Shown here one piece after another: positions 14,400 to 28,500 of a DNA stretch of 64,000 bases. Position numbers and translations under genes: made by a program. Position 1 is the stretch's first letter, and each line of letters begins with the position of its first letter. This DNA comes from Osedax frankpressi (Eukaryota > Annelida > Polychaeta > Sabellida > Siboglinidae). Under the pieces are notes generated by a model. It was not told where the DNA came from and ran no database searches. It saw nothing but the letters and a program-made list of their open reading frames with translations. The stretch is taken from positions 5,473,705 through 5,537,704 of the forward strand of contig OZ038318.1 in NCBI GenBank assembly GCA_964035775.1, written 5' to 3'.

Positions 14400-15845
14400 C
14401 AATCCGTGGCAGAGATTGGTGCACCATGTAACAAAATCGTACCGGCAGTGTATCGTGGGTGTTCAAGTGTCCACGCCGTGTCCTATCTTACCTATCTTAC
14501 CTAGCGGCGTCGATACGACTCCGAATGGCGTGTTGGAGTATCTCCGGTGAACATCAGTCGTCTGACCAGATGTTCGCCTTCCAACAGTCGCAAACGACAC
14601 CATCGTTGACTGATGAGTCATCGACCCATTTCATTATTTACCGTCGTCGACCATAGCGGCAGTTATTAGGTGTATACGCGGTGTGGATAACGGAATTCTC
14701 CGTTTACCTCAAGTGGATGATTGGGGACTAGTGCCTCGAGGTTTTCGCGGTTCTTGCGGCGTTAGAGTTATTGCGGCAAATAGAATATACGGTCTCCTAT
14801 TGGCGAACGAATTACTACCCTCTACCAGCTTTACTAATGTCCAAGTATTCGGTTCCGATTTGTACTTGGTCGGGTAGAAGATTTCGCCAGCGAGGACGAC
14901 CGCCTCGACTACACCAATCGTCTATCTACTCCGGTATACGACACGCAAGTTGCTATTGGCGTCGAGAAAGATGACGGTACCGAGTTGAAGAGACTAATTA
15001 AACCTGATCGCGTATGTAGGTTCCACGTCCTTTGATGTCGTAGTGGGGATGCTAACGGGAATGGTGCGGGAGATCGTACTGGCGACGGGCGTTGCGTTGC
15101 AGATGGTACAGGTGGCGTTTGCGGTCCGTTGAGTATGACGGTAGCGGTGAGTATGACGGTAGCGGTGAGTATGACGGTAGCGGTGAGTATGACGGTAGCG
15201 GTGAGAATGACGGTAGCGGTGAGTATGACGGCAGCGGTGAGTATGACGGTAGCGGTGAGTATGACGGTAGCGGTGAGAATGACGGTAGCGGTGAGTATGA
15301 CGGTAGCGGTGAGTATGACGGTAGCGGTGAGAATGACGGTAGCGGTGAGTATGACGGTAGCGGTGAGAATGGCGATGGAGTGGGAATAATTTGGTCGGCG
15401 TGAATGATTGCGGGGGACGATATTGCTGATAGGTCGAGTAGTGGCCGCGACACCGGCGTTGGCTTGTAATAGTTATCATAGTTGGCGTAATGGAGGATAT
15501 ACCGGATTACCATACCTTCATAATGCCCCTACGCCGTAGAGTCTACGGTTCCAACAGCCTTCCCGCGAAAAGAGGTTGGTGCTCGGCCAGCATACAACCA
15601 TCGTCGCATTATATAGCAACGACCTAACGACAGTTGATAACGACGCCATGTTTGCTGCCGAGTCGATGACCGGACCGTCCAACGGACGGCTTCCGTTTAA
15701 GGCGGTCATCCATGCCATCTATAAGCGTTACCGTTAATAGAATAATCCGCCTGGCCCCAGCACGCAGTTTGTGTTTAGAACGTTGAGGCCGGGTAGAGGG
15801 TTTCAGTCGAAGCGGCATCTCGAATAGTCGGTATCCTCCTAGAGC
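14400..15845 (+). pseudogene. Decayed coding block of unknown origin
   Basis: This stretch has base composition and codon texture like coding DNA, unlike the AT-rich sequence on both sides. Several open segments on the + strand look protein-like, for example around 14700-14875, 14877-15030 and 15540-15820, but no single long frame covers the block. It looks broken, with several interruptions. The middle (15130-15372) is occupied by an in-frame 18-bp minisatellite. I recognise no family. It may be a relic of a virus-like or transposable element or of a host gene. No flanking terminal repeats are evident. Confidence 0.45.
15130..15372. repeat. 18-bp minisatellite GAGTATGACGGTAGCGGT
   Basis: About 13 copies of an 18-bp unit encoding EYDGSG-type repeats on the + strand. 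It lies inside the decayed coding block. The unit has no stop codon in several frames, which produces overlapping shadow frames. Confidence 0.95.
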
Positions 15846-16589
15846 TCAATTTAATTTATATGTTTATTGAAGTTTTAACAACACATTTACGTGTTATATA
15901 TATAGAATAGATATTCAATATCGAAAAATATTTATATATATATATATTATTAAATAATAATAAATATCTATATTCAATATTACTTGTTATTTTTGAGTTA
16001 TATCCATAAAACAAAAACCATAAAATTCATTATGATATATACAACAATTTAATATTTTATGATATATATAAATTTCTTCAATATGCCGTTTTTGAAAATT
16101 TGTGCTAAACCTAGTGAGCAAGAATAAATAGTATAAATATGGATGATATTACGACTGATATTATAAAACATGAAAAGGTTTATATACCAATCAAGTATTG
16201 TTATACTTTTCTCTATTATAAATTTAAAACCATTAGATAAATATGATACTATTCGTATTTTTAATTAATCAAATATTTAAATTATAATGACGTTAACAGT
16301 AATAATTAAATTTAAATTTTGAATTTATCTATTTTTTAAAATAATTTTAAATCTTTAAAATTATTGGTAATGATTCATATCTAGTAATATCACGCGATGT
16401 GCATGGTTCACATCTTATGATTCATTATCTTATGATAATACTGATGCCATAATTCTCTTTGATTTTACATTTAACATCTAATACTCAAATATACAATAAC
16501 AATATCATAATAATTATAACAACACTATTTAATATTAATATAATAATAACATTATACTATCTATATACATATTTTATATACTAGATATA
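15846..16589. other. AT-rich spacer upstream of the TBC gene
   Basis: Nothing recognisable is present. It should contain the promoter of the following gene, but no individual element can be supported. Confidence 0.4.
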
Positions 16590-19500
16590 ATGGCAGGATT
16601 TAAAATACGACTATATAGATCCCGTATGCATAAAGTAAGTATAGTATAATATATATAGTATACTATTAAATATAAATAATATATTTAATAAAAAAAAAGA
16701 ATCACTTTCGGAAAATGACCAGTTTAATATTTACAAAAATTAGCTACGCCCAACACCTCTAAATAGGCTTTCTTGCTTATTGTGAAAGCGTTAAATAGGA
16801 ATCAATATATTTATGAAAATTATTAAATAGTAATTATGTTTTTTGTTTATATATGTTATTTTTGTATTGATTTTAAATTTATTATAATATATGAATATTA
16901 TTTGTGGGTTTGAAAATATTAAATAAGTTAATTCACTACACATATGGAAGTTGGCTCGTTTAATATCTGATTATATAAAATAAAATACTAATTCACATTG
17001 TATTATATAAGACATATTTAAATTATATACTTTATATTGATGTTCGACATAAATACATGTAGTGAATTCCAAATAAACTTAACACTATTATAATATGTTA
17101 ATCAGCGTGTGAATATTATTTATATATAATATACCTGATATAATAATAAGAATTAATTTCATATCAATAAATAAACTAAAAATGTGATATTGTTTGAAAT
17201 ACTATTAAATCATTTCTTCCATAAAATAAAACTAGTTTCCAAGTAAGCAAATATTAAATAACTGGTAAAGATTTCATAATAAAAGCGAGTCCGTCGTTCG
17301 CCAGGTGGTGTTCGAACAGGAGCAAGTGAAGGTGAACACGGCGCTTCAGACGGTCGATGTTCAAAATCAACAAACGGGAACCGCTTACATCACCGAAACC
17401 GTTTGTAAACAGCTTTTGTATTTACGTCGCTGACTACTTAAACTTCTAGACGAAATTACGATGTTTATGTAAATATATACACACATACAGATACACACTA
17501 ATATATACTATATATTATATATAAAACATGGATTATTCTACGCTTTATCGTACGTCGTAAAATGGCGTCGCCGTTGCTATACACGTCGTTAACGTCGCCC
17601 GACATCGGTCCCGCAGCGACACGGAGTCTACGTACGTTGGAGCCGCGGGCAAACCCCGTCGCCGTCGCCCTCCGACCCTTGCGATGCGACGCGGAGACGC
17701 CTCGACCGCATCCTCGACGTCGTCGGCGCCGAGATCAGCGTAGCGGGCAAGAGCTTGTCCACCGGACAGACCTTCGTCGACAACGCCGACGCGTCGAAAG
17801 GCGAGGGAACGCCCGAAGTCGACGCGTCGAAAGACGAGGGAACGCCCGACGTCGATGCGACGCCCGAAGACGATGCCTCCGACTCTCGGTCGACTACGGG
17901 TTATCCAATACGGTCCGGCGATTGCGTCACTCTGGGAGTCGCCGCCAGGGAACCGTCGGTTTCCTTCAGTAAAGCGAGTGGAAGGGCTGTGAATGGTTGG
18001 TTCGGGTGTACGCTGATTTGTCGTACGCGTTTCCATTGAGAAATCGATTTAATTATCAAAAGAAATACTTTAATGTTTGCTCGCCACTCTTCTCACTGCT
18101 CTACTCACTACTCTACCTACTATCTACTCACTACTATACTTACTGCTCTTCTCACTACTCTACTTGCTACTTTACTCACTACTCTACCTACTATCTACTC
18201 ACTACTATACTTACTGTTCTTCTCACTACTCTACTCGCTACTTTACTCACTACTCTACCTACTATCTACTCTACTCACTACTCTACTCGTTACTTTACTC
18301 ACTACTTTTCTCACTACTCTACTCACATTTCTACCTACTATCTACTCACTACTTTTCTCACTATTCTACTCACATTTCTACAATATTATCTACTCTACCA
18401 ATTGTAATTGTCAATCAAATGTATTGTTCTATCTATAAAATATGATTAGTGGTTAGTTTTTATTATCTTTTTTTAATTTAATTTAATATATCAATTGTCA
18501 TCCATTATTATTACAATTCAAATTAAAGTTTGTTTAATAATAGGTTATAATATTAAAAAGTATGTTTACATTAAGTTCTATTATCATTTGCCATTATCTT
18601 TTCCAGTGGATGTATGTAGAATTATATATTCTATATATTTATTGTGTATTATGTTTATTAATTATATATTATATTTATTAATTATGTATTATATTTATTA
18701 ATTTTATATATTATTTATTATATTTATTTATTGTGTATTATATTTATTATTTATAATTTATATTTATTTATTATGTATTCTATATCTATTAATTATGTAT
18801 TTATACTATATTTATTTATTAATTATCATATTTATTTATTGAAGCCTGTTCAAATATCTTAATTCTTAACGTTTCGGATAATATATGAAATAATTCCATG
18901 ATTTATTATTTTCTATAATTTTTGAAAATATGATTTTTTATATTTTCTTTCCAATCATTATTAGATTATAATAATATATTATGTTTAATAATTTAATTTT
19001 TATTAAATAGAACCTTTTAAAAAAAACTGTAAAACTAATATCTAGCGCCTTGATATTGTGAAAATAATTCAAATAGAATTTTCGGAATTGGATATTCAAG
19101 GTGGTCCATTATAATGCCCTAGGTAGATATTTAACTCATAAAGTACCTAACGTTTTCTCTGTACCTCATATAATGCCTAGTACATTTCGCCCTATTTATA
19201 CTTACTTCTTCATTGTGCAGTGTCCTTGGAGGAAATCGACGTCGACCGTCTTTATTTCATAAACTTCGACCTTCGCGACCTAAAGAGCTACCAAATACAC
19301 GCGAGCATTTCGTCCATTTCCTTCATCCTGACTTGTGGTAAGCTCCTTCGCTAGGCAAAGACGTAGTATTGGTATAGAATTAGAGTAGAATTAGAGTAGA
19401 ATTAGAGTAGAATTAGAGTAGAATTAGAGTAGAATTAGAGTAGAATTAGTTTAGAATTAGTTTAGAATTAGAGTAGAATTAGAGTAGAATTAGAGTAGAA

Positions 19501-22500
19501 TTAGAGTAGAATTAGAGTAGAATTAGAGTAGAATTAGAGTAGAATTATAGTAGAATTAGAGTAGAATTAGAGTAGAATTAGAGTAGAATTAGAGTAGAAT
19601 TAGAGTAGAATTAGAGTAGAATTAGAGTAGAATTAGAGTAGAATTAGAGTAGAATTAGAGTAGAATTAGAGTAGAATTAGAGTAGAATTAGAGTAGATAT
19701 TATGGAATCAGCTACAAATCATTCTGGAATTAACAGAGATAGTGTTAATTGATTAATTGGTGTAATTAGTATATCATTTTGTAGTTAGCGTGGAATCAGT
19801 GTAGTATTGGTATATTCACTAACTACACTACAAGTTAGTGTACAATCAATGTAATTAGTGTATAATCAATATAATTAATGTATAATCAATGTAATTAGTT
19901 TTATATCAATGTAATTAGCGTAGTATCCATGTAATTAGCTTAGTATTCATGTAATTAGCGTAGTATCCATGTAATTAGCTTAGTATCCATGTAATTAGCT
20001 TAGTATCCATGTAATAAGCTTAGTATCCATGTAATTAGCTTAGTATCCATGTAATTAGCGTAGTATCCATGTAATTAGCTTAGTATCCATGTAATTAGCT
20101 TAGTATCCATGTAATTAGCGTAGTATCCATGTAATTAGCGTAGTATCTATGTAATTACTGTAGACTAAGGTGTTAATTAGTGTAACTAAATTTTATAGTA
20201 ATTCCGATCATCATTACTCCACTCTTTAAATAAATCTTTATACTTTTGTAATCTCTTGTAATCTCTTGTAATCTCTAGCAATCTCTTGTAATCTCTTGTA
20301 ATCTCTTGTAATCTCTAGTAATCTCTAGTAATCTCTAGCAATATTTAGTTAGATATAGAGAGATTCCACCAAACACAGTATCTGTCTGTGGTCATTCAAT
20401 TAGATTTAATAATCAATATTAACTTTAACAAATTAGAGCTAAATGTACATTGGATATAAAGAAAGAATTATAGAAATTTTATATATTCGCGAGGTCATAG
20501 ACTTTCAAGTGACTAGCTTACTTTACGTTTAGACTATATCTCGCAAGTCTTCTGTATTATGAACTAGGGCCTACTTTACATTTAGTTATTAACTTGTGAG
20601 TATTCTGTGTAATAATGTGTGTGTTCGTCTACAGGAACCTCAATACCGGCCATGCATTTCAAAATGAAGGGACTTTATATCTTTGTTGAGAAAATCAAAT
20701 CCTACCTAATCATAAAACGGTTACCGGAGAATTAATCGCTAGCTACCGCAATAGATACTTCGCTAGCTACTTCAATAGATACTTCGCTAGCTACCTCAAT
20801 AGATACTTCAATATCTACCTCAATAGATACCTCAATATCTACCTCAATAGATACCTCAATAGCTACTGCAATATATACTTCGCTAGTTACCTCAATAGAT
20901 ACTTTGCTAGCTACCTCAATAGATACTTCGCTAGCTACCTCAATAGATACTTCGCTAGCTACCTTAATAGATACCTCGATATCTACCTCAATAGATACTT
21001 CGCTAGCTACCTCAATAGATACTGCGCTAGCTACCTCAATAGATACTTCGCTAGCTACCTCAATAGATACTTCGCTAGCTACCTCAATAGATACTTCGCT
21101 AGCTACCGCAATAGATACTTCGCTAGCTACCTCAATAGATACTTCGCTAGCTACCGCAATAGATACTTCGCTAGCTACCTCAATAGATACTTCGCTAGCT
21201 ACCTCAATAGATACTTCGCTAGCTACCTCAATAGATACTTCGCTAGCTACCTCAATAGATACTGCGCTAGCTACCTCAATAGATACTTCGCTAGCTACCT
21301 CAATAGATACTTCGCTAGCTACCTCAATAGATTCTTCGCTAGCTACCTCAATAGATACTTCGCTAGCTACCTCAATAGATACTTCGCTAGCTACCGCAAT
21401 AGATACTTCGCTAGCTACCTCAATAGATACTTCGCTAGCTACCGCAATAGATACTTCGCTAGCTACCTCAATAGATACTTTGCTATCTACCTCAATAGAT
21501 ACTTCGCTAGCTACTTCAATAGATACTTCGCTAGCTACCTCAATAGATACTTCGCTAGCTACTTCAATAGATACTTCGCTAGCTACCTCAATAGATACTT
21601 CGCTAGCTACCGCAATAGATACTTCGCTAGCTACCTCAATAGATACCTCGATAGCTACCTCAATAGATACTTCGCTAGCTACCTCAATAGATACCTCGAT
21701 AGCTACCTCAATAGATACTTCGCTAGCTACCTCAATAGATACTTTGCTAGCTACCTCAATAGATACTTTGCTAGCTACCTCAATAGATACTTTGCTAGCT
21801 ACCTCAATAGATACTTCGCTAGCTACCTCAATAGATAGTGATGGAGCCATATGGCGACGCAGTATATCACAGTAACCCAACATATTAAGTAAACGAGTTC
21901 GTCTCGAACCTTTATAAAACTGTACTGAAAGCCCTCCCCCGGCCCCCCACAGTTGCCAACAGGACGAGAATCTCTATTTGGTGGTCGAGAGAAACGAAGG
22001 AGCTCTGTCATTGTCTTTGGAAGAACTCGCGCTCTTCAACGACCCCAGAGACACGATTACGGTTGGTGAAATCTACGCCCGTAGCATCCTCATTGACCTC
22101 ACGTGATTCGGCGACTTAACCTTCGACCTAACGCCGCGTCGGGCGTTAGGTCGAAGCGGGTTGCAGGTAGGGTAGGGTAGGGTAGGGTAGGGTAGGGTAG
22201 GGTAGGGTAGGGTAGGGTAGGGTAGGGTAGGGTAGGGTAGGGTAGGGTAGGGTAGGGTAGGGTAGGGTGGGGTGGGGTGGGGTGGGGTGGGGTGGGGTGG
22301 GGTGGGGTAGGGTAGGGTAGGGTGGAGTGGAGTGGAGTGGAGTGGAGTGGAGTGGAGTGGAGTGGAGTAGAGTAGTGAATAGAGTACTGAGTAGAGTAGT
22401 GAGTAGAGTACTGAGTAGAGTAGAGTAGTGAGTAGAGTAGTGAGTTATGAACTACTTTATTTTTCATTGTTACTATAGAAGCGAAACTAAAACATTTAGA

Positions 22501-25500
22501 AGTTATAATTATAGCAATAACTTGTGATAAGAAAGCCCAAGACATTATAAAACAGAATTTATATAAGAAATAGCCCTTTAAATATCTATTTATACATATT
22601 TAGATCAAGAGATTCAAATCATTATACAGTGGATATTTATAAGCTTATTAAATCTTTAAATTTGATTTATAATCAATTCATTTATTTATAAGAAAGTTCA
22701 TCATTAATATTAAATATTGTACTTCTAATAACTTCATAATAATTGATCATTTCATTCGCAAAGCAAACAAAACTTGGGATATATCAGCATTATATTCCAT
22801 ATCTTTAAATTGTATACAATGATCATAGACACGAGTCTATTTTGAAGTTGTCAATTTCCTAAGAATCAATTTCTCTATTGTTGTATTTGATTCATTCAAC
22901 CTCAACAAGAAAATGTTATTTTTATTAGAATTTTATAAATATCAATTTTACAGCGCACATTATTTATATAAAATTGTAATATTAAAAGAAAGTAAATCAA
23001 ACATTTATTTGAAAACAATTATTTATAAAATGAAATATTTGTAATAAACTTTAAAATAGATTTGTGTTGTTACTATTTTTTTAAAAGCAATAAGTTTATA
23101 TTTTGTATCAACTATTCGTTATATAATTATATTTTTTACATAATTGTTATAATTGTTTTAAGAAATAAAGGGAATAGCTTTTCGCGAATTAATTTCAATT
23201 GGCTATAAAACGTATGATCCATGTTATGCCTGATTTTACACTAAACCCCATACCCTACCCCTACCCCTACCCCTACTCTCCCCTCCAGAAATTCATTAAA
23301 GATCCCTATACTACTGCAATGGGTGGTTTTTCAAAAGTTTCAAATTTCTTCTACAACCAAATCAACATTCCAGAAGAGGATTACTCGAGTTGGAAGTAAG
23401 TGACCTTTGAACTTTGTTAATTTCTAACAGTGTGACAAATACTACATACTCTAGTAACTCTCTCTAACTTTAAATTCCGACGAACTGATCATCATATTTT
23501 GACTTCTGTCTAGCATCCTCACCACTATCCTCTTCCTTATCCTCTCCACCTCATTATCTCCACCATTATCTCCACCATTATCTCCACCATTATCTCCACC
23601 ATTATCTCCACCATTATCTCCATCATTATCTCCACCATTATCTTCACCATTATCTCAACCATTATCTCAGCCATTATCTCAACCATTATCTCAACCATTA
23701 TCTCCACCTTTATCTCCACCATTATCTCCACCATTATCTCCACCATTATCTCCACCATTATCTCCACCATTATCTCAACCATTATCTCCACCTTTATCTC
23801 CACCATTATCTCCACCACTGAACTCCGCATCTCCAAGTCTAAACTCAAAACATTTATTTCAAGCCTGAATTTTCGTTGCCAAAATCTTTCGAACTCTTGT
23901 AAATATACGATCGGATTGCATAATAACTATTATTTCATTAATGCATAAACCCCGGTACCTATCGCTTCATTATTGACACCCGATAATGACCCAGGCATCT
24001 GCGTCAGGAAGTTATCGCCTTTGATAATTGACACGACGCTAGCCACGTAGAGAATCTTACGTAACACCCGTTTGGTTCGCAATTCGTGAGCCTATTTCCG
24101 ACACCCCGTAGTGCGCCCCGCAGTGCACCCCGCTGTGCACCCCGTAGTGCACCCCGTAGTACACTCCGCAGTGCACTCCGCAGTGCACTCCGTAGTGCAC
24201 CCCGTAGTGTACCCCGCAGTGCACCCCGCAGTGAACCCCGCAGTGAACCCCGCAGTGCACCCCGTAGTGAACCCCTTAGTGCACCCCGCAGTGAACCCCG
24301 CAGTGCACCCCGTAGTGAACCCCTTAGTGCACCCCGCAGTGAACCCCGCAGTGCACCCCGCAGTGCACCCCCAGTGCACCCCGTAGTGCACTCCGCAGTG
24401 AACTCCGTAGTGCACCCCGCAGTGCACCCCGCAGTTCACCCCCCACGCTCTACTTTGTCATCGTCCACCTCTATGTCCCAACAGTGAGCCAGCTTCTTAC
24501 AACTCCATGCAAGACGTCATGTTGCCTAAGACCTCAGCAGTTCCGGGAATGGCGGTCTGCAACCAAATTGAACCCGACTTTGAAATGGTGATGTCGAAGG
24601 TGAGTTTAACATGTCCAGGGTCCTTTTTAACATGTCCAGGGTCCTTTTTAACATGTCCAGGGTCCTTTTTTAACATGTCCAGGGTCCTTTTTAACATGTC
24701 CAGGGTCCTTTTTCGCGATAGAGAAGCCCTGTTCGTTAATAGCTTTGCATGGGTCGTATGTCCAAATACGCAACAATATATTACTATATACAATGATATA
24801 ATATGATATATAACAATAGTAGAGACAATGAGATGCTTTGTACGGAAGACATTGCAATTCGACAATTGCAGGTGGATTAAAACTTTAAAAATATTAGTTT
24901 TTTAACTTTCAATATGATTTACAATACTTTTAATGGCGTCAATTTAGTATTTTATAAGAAGTTAAAAGTAATTATAAATAATTCTTGTTAAAAACGTATG
25001 TAATAATATTCCTGTCTGATTTGTCTATTAAAATGATTAGTTAATTGATACATTCTATTATTGTCTAATAATTAGTTTTTAAAGGTGAATTGTCCACTTG
25101 ATAATTATCTTATCTATGAATAATTTATGTATTATATAATTCAAACATCGAAATCAATTTATAGATTTATTTTTATTAAATATTTAAATTAATTATTAAA
25201 TATCGTTTATAGTTTGAAAATATGAATAATATTATTATAAACTATTATAATACTCTATTATAATACTTTATTATAATACTCTATTATAATACTCTATTAT
25301 AATACTCTATTATAATACTCTATTATAATACTCTATTATAATACTCTATTATAATACTCTATTATAATACTCTATTATAATACTCTATTATAATACACTA
25401 TTATAATACTCTATTATAATACTCTATTATAATACTCTATTATAATACTCTATTATAATACTCTATTATAATACTCTATTATAATACTCTATTATAATAC

Positions 25501-28500
25501 ACTATTATAATACTCTATTATAATACTCTATTATAATACTCTATTATAATACTCTATTATAATACTCTATTATAATACTCTATTATAATACTCTATTATA
25601 ATACTCTATTATAATACTCTATTATATTACTCTATTATATTACTCTATTATAATACTCTATTATAATACTCTATTATAATACTCTATTATAATACCCTAC
25701 TATAATACCCTACTATTATACTTTATTACAATACCCTACACAGTTTGACTTATTGCTTCCCAACCTCTGTAGAATGACTTGCCTGAGCGCAAACCAGTAT
25801 CCAGGGGCCAACCTCTTTCTTTGAACGCCTGGGAGTCCTTTAAAGATAGCGAAGGTCGTATCAAAGATGTAGATGTCATCAAAGAAATCGTGTTTCGAGG
25901 GGTTAGGGTGTAAGTCAGTTAATGTTAAGGTTTGAAGTGAGGGGCAGTTAGTAGATTATTGTATGTGCTTATGTGTGATTATGTGTGATTATGTGTGATT
26001 ATGTGTGATTATGTGTGATTATGTGTGATTATGTGTGATTATGTGTGATTATGTGTGATTATGTGTGATTATGTGTGATTATGTGTGATTATGTGTGATT
26101 ATGTGTGATTATGTGTGATTATGTGTGATTATGTGTGATTATGTGTGATTATGTGTGATTAGGTGTGGGTTTGTGTGATTATGTGTGATTATGTGTTATT
26201 TTGTGTGGGTTTGCTTGGAGATATTGATGGTTTCATTAAAGATCATATTGTTTTTAACTTTAATTGATTAATCGGTATTTTAAATACCCACAAACGCTTC
26301 AAGAGCGTTTGTTGAATTAGAATCCTGAAAACTACTTTACTAAAACTACTCTACTAAAAATACATTCAAAACTTATTAATGTTTTAAAGTACATTTAATA
26401 TTATTTTATAAAATTATATTTATAATAACTAATAAATCTATAATAATTATCATAATTGACCATAATTTATAACATTAGAAGTTATAAGTGAAATATTTAT
26501 ATAGATCTAAATTTATTTTCAAAACATAAATATTCGAATCTAAAACTCTTTGCAATGCTTTCCCTGAACACCAACGACTGGGGACCTTATTGGACCCCGC
26601 AAACCACTAAACCCAATGTGTATCCACGCGACAACAGGGCGTCGAGGAAATGATTCGTACCGATGTCTGGAAGTACTTACTCGGCTATTACGAATGGTCC
26701 GACAGTTTAACGGAACGACAAATTAAACGCAAAAAGAAAGTGTTGGCATTTTGACATTTTTTAGAACTTTTTAAAAACTTTATATTCTTTTTAATCACTT
26801 TTTAATCACTTTTAGATACTTTTAGATACTTATAAATAACTTTTAGATACTTATAAATAACTTTTAAAATACTATTAAATACTTTCTATCACTTTTTAAA
26901 CACTATTAGACAATATTTATCACTGATTATTCACTTTTTAAACACTAGCTCTTTTTAAACTCTTTAAATACCAGCTCTTTTTAAACACCTTAAATACTAG
27001 CTCTTTTTAAACACTTTTTAAGCATTAATCTCCGCAGATCTCATGAATTATAGTCCCAGGTGTTATTCAGATCCAATTTTATAAAAAATACAAACTCTAA
27101 ATACATTTAAAATAACCCATATATTATATATGGGTTATATAACCCTCCCAGAGTTTATTACAAGGTTAACAGTTATAACCTTCTATGTTATTAATCCACC
27201 TCTAAATGCAACGGTACCAAATTATGTAATTTCCCCCATATTATATAACCACGAAATTATATACCCCTCTATTATATATTCTCACCCCTATATTATATAG
27301 CCCCACTCCCCTATTATATATCCCTCACTCCTTTATATAACCCCCACACCTCCTTTATATAACCCCCACACCTCCTTTATATAACCCCCACACCTCCTTT
27401 ATATAACCCCCACACCTCCTTTATATAACCCCCACACCTCCTTTATAACCCCGTCCCCATTTCTTTTCTTCCCAGTGAAGACTACGCTATTATGAAACTT
27501 CAGTGGAGATCCGTTTCGGAAGATCAGGAATCGCGAAACTCTATTTTCAGGGACAGGAAACACCTCATCGGTCAGTGGTGAACATTGGGCCTACAATAAC
27601 GGGGCCACTGCTTTATTCGGCCATTGATTCGGTCAGAAATCTGCTGGCATTCAGCCGCACGTGAAGTTTAATTAATAGGGGTTCTGTTCGTGCAATTCGA
27701 ATTTAGATTTTGCCAAAAAATCGAAATAGGATTTGCTTAAATTTAAGGGGCTTGAACTTTAAGGGGCTTAAATCTAAGGGACTTGCACTTTAAGGGGCTT
27801 GAACTTTAAGGGGCTTGAACTTTAAGGGGCCTGAACTTTAAGGGAATTGCACTGGACCAGTTATAAAGCTTCCCACTTCCTTTCTCTCCTCCATCCTTTC
27901 CATTCGGTATTTTTCATCCGTTTTTTCGTCGTCTCTCTCACCCCGCAATCCCCTCGAACGTCGACCCTATCTCAACTTCCTGTTACCGTCCAAAGACAAA
28001 GACAGCATAAGAACGGATCGAACTTTTTCGTATTTCGCCGATGACGCCAATATTAAATTGATCAACGACATCCTTATGACCTACTGCATGTACAACTGCG
28101 ATCTAGGTTTTGCATTGGGGGTCGTTTGGGTCAAAGGTCAAATGAATTTACTTCTTGTTGCTGTCGGAATAAACTAAATCGATTACTAATTGCTAATAGT
28201 TATTTTGAATAAAGAATTGTCATTTTAATACAATGGAATAATATATTATCAACTGATGTAATGTAATCTCACGTCTTATCTTTTACATCCAGGGTACATC
28301 CAGGGTATGAGTGACTTACTTGCACCCATTCTCTTTGTGATGAGGAACGAAATTGACACTTTTTGGTGTTTTGTCGGTTTCATGGAAATCATGGTTAATA
28401 TTTTATTAATACCTTTACTTTATTAAATACATTTACTTTATTAAATACATTTACTTTATTAAATACCTTAACTTTATTAATACATTTACTTTATTAAATA

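Noticed and set aside
15130-15372. Possible CRISPR-like or other regular array
   Set aside because: Units are contiguous with no unique spacers; the same holds for all arrays in this eukaryotic window.
17545-18036. 163-codon minus-strand frame over TBC exon 3
   Set aside because: Antisense shadow of a GC-rich exon. The + frame joins exons 2 and 4 in phase and ends at a GTTGGT donor.
20732-21883. Coiled-coil-like 383-codon SIEVASEV frame and its antisense partner
   Set aside because: 24-bp minisatellite open on both strands, between two confirmed TBC exons.
22165-22262. Chromosome-end telomere
   Set aside because: It is a pentamer, lies between two TBC exons and is flanked by unique sequence on both sides.
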